NCBI GenBank assembly: GCA_947359465.1
Contig: OX375883.1
Span: 87,786,911-87,850,910, forward strand
DNA from: Metellina segmentata
Taxonomy: Eukaryota > Arthropoda > Arachnida > Araneae > Tetragnathidae
Direction: 5' to 3'
DNA: 64,000 bases
Under the pieces are notes generated by a model. That model did no database searches. It saw nothing but the letters and a program-made list of their open reading frames with translations, and was not told where the DNA came from. The position numbers were made by a program, and so were the translations under genes. Position 1 is the stretch's first letter. The number at the start of each line of letters is the position of its first letter. This document shows positions 62,943 to 64,000 of the stretch, one piece after another.

Positions 62943-63628
62943 AACAGCTTTTTGAGCATAACCCTTGGCTACAAGACGTGCTCTGTATCTATCAACAGTT
63001 CCATTAATGTTGAGTTTCTTCTTCAGAACCCAACGACAGTTAATAACTTTAGAACCTTTAGGTCTTTCCACTAAATCCCTTGTTTTATTTTAATGCAAGG
63101 CAGCCATTTCCTCCATCATGGCATCATGCTTGAAGAAAGGGCATCAGCATATGTAGAAGGGTTTTCAGGTTCTCCAACTGCAGCCAGGTTTGCAAGAAGA
63201 AACTCTCCAGTCTTCATCCATGCTGCCTCACTTCGTTGTCTGTTGGACCTCCTCACTTCAGGTTCTTCAACTCGTTGATTGGCATCTTCACTCTGCTCCT
63301 CTACATCATCATGCTTTTCTTCAGTAGGGTTAATTTCCTCTACCTCCACTGTAACTGAAGTAGTGCAAAGATGTTCAGGCTTGAAATGGACATCACGGGA
63401 TTTTATAATTTTGTTTGAGATGGTAAATAGATGTTGTTTCCATCTTTAATGTTGACATATCTCACAAGATGGCCACGAACACTTTTATCATCAAACTTGC
63501 GTCTGAAGTTTTTGCGAAAGTGTGTATAACACTCAGTTCCAAATACACGTAGGTGTTTCAAGTTAGGTGTATGTTTACCTGTGCACAGTTCACGAGGGCT
63601 TTTCTTTTTTTCAGAAGAAGGGATGTGA
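62943..63628 (-). pseudogene. Second Ty1/copia fragment: integrase end to RT start
   Basis: Reading leftward, 63625-63410 carries SPRELCTGKHTPNLKHLRVF, then GTECYTHFRKNFRRKF (end of integrase). The linker 63349-63116 is acidic with RRSNRQR. RT begins at 63071 with RPKGSKVINCRWVLKKKLNI and YRARLVAKGYAQK, then is cut at 62943. It differs in sequence from the copia at 28-35 kb, so it is another family. No LTR was seen. Confidence 0.75.
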
Positions 63629-64000
63629 TTTTGGGATTTTATGGCGCAAGGTCCAAAAACGGACAAGCTACGCCAAACGCAAGATAAAAATGAACGAAGT
63701 GAATGTTAATATAAAAGTATTGTACTAAAAGATAGATGCAAGTCTTGCGCAAGTAATTTAAAATGCCATACTTAAAACATATAGATCAAAATGGTAAAAA
63801 ATATAAAATTATAGAAACGTATGACATAAATATCGTGATGGATAAAAGTACTATATGAGATTTAAGAACCCAATGATATTTAAAAAGGGGAAAAGATTTG
63901 GATGAGGGTTTTCCCCAATGAGATCTTTCAAATTTAAAATTAATGTTTAAAAAAAGTTTAAACGATGATGATTAAAATTACGGCAGTCAATTAAAATGTG
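63629..64000 (-). mobile_element. LINE 3' tail, running off the window
   Basis: GATTTTATGGCGCAAGGTCC marks the 3' end. TTTGGATGAGGGTTTTCCCC at about 63896 and AATTAAAATGTG at the window edge match the LINE A 3' UTR at about 4490-4590. The element continues beyond 64000 on the minus strand. Confidence 0.75.

Overview
The window looks like AT-rich nuclear DNA from an arthropod, most likely a spider. That guess rests on one conserved multi-exon gene with long AT-rich introns, a tRNA-derived SINE, and the mix of RNase H-bearing non-LTR, Ty1/copia, Ty3/Gypsy, piggyBac, hAT, Tc1/mariner, pogo and Mutator-like remnants. I could not search databases, so family assignments come from recognised motifs and the species is inferred.

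1-24 kb: the only confident host gene is WDR92 (DNAAF10), a WD40 axonemal-dynein assembly factor on the minus strand. Six coding exons (1 at 23.8-24.0 kb, 2 at 19.4, 3 at 16.4, 4 at 15.1, 5 at 11.0, 6 at 9.6 kb) join with consistent phases and GT/AG sites. The C-terminal blades are not seen and probably lie left of position 1. Its introns and 3' side hold LINE copies, SINE relics, a pogo/Tigger fragment, and a Tc1 element carrying a hAT element with a perfect 8-bp target duplication. At 0.7-1.5 kb is a hAT relic. At 1.55-1.65 kb is a possible first exon of another minus-strand gene beside a CRE.

24-35 kb: a sparse stretch with a decayed copy of an uncharacterised arthropod family (26.1-27.2 kb) and a SINE with a perfect 13-bp duplication. 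Then comes a 6.6-kb minus-strand copia element with 200-bp LTRs, whose integrase region is split by a piggyBac relic at TTAA.

35-47 kb: an R2-like reverse transcriptase remnant is split by an R1/LOA-like LINE (15-bp duplication). Next is a full-length RNase H-bearing LINE (13-bp duplication), whose 3' UTR holds an apparently intact 1.5-kb Tc1/mariner-superfamily transposon with 122-bp terminal inverted repeats and a 358-residue DD41D transposase. This is the only element whose coding region looks undamaged.

47-64 kb: a Gypsy relic split by a Merlin-like remnant; a second LINE subfamily interrupted by a TG...CA inverted-repeat element containing five ~166-bp tandem repeats; an R1-like LINE remnant broken by a second piggyBac relic; a Mutator-like transposase remnant; and a mosaic of Gypsy gag, copia pol and LINE tail.

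No rRNA gene, functional-looking tRNA gene or CRISPR array was seen. The striking property of the window is layered transposon nesting, datable by target duplications, rather than a new multi-gene system.
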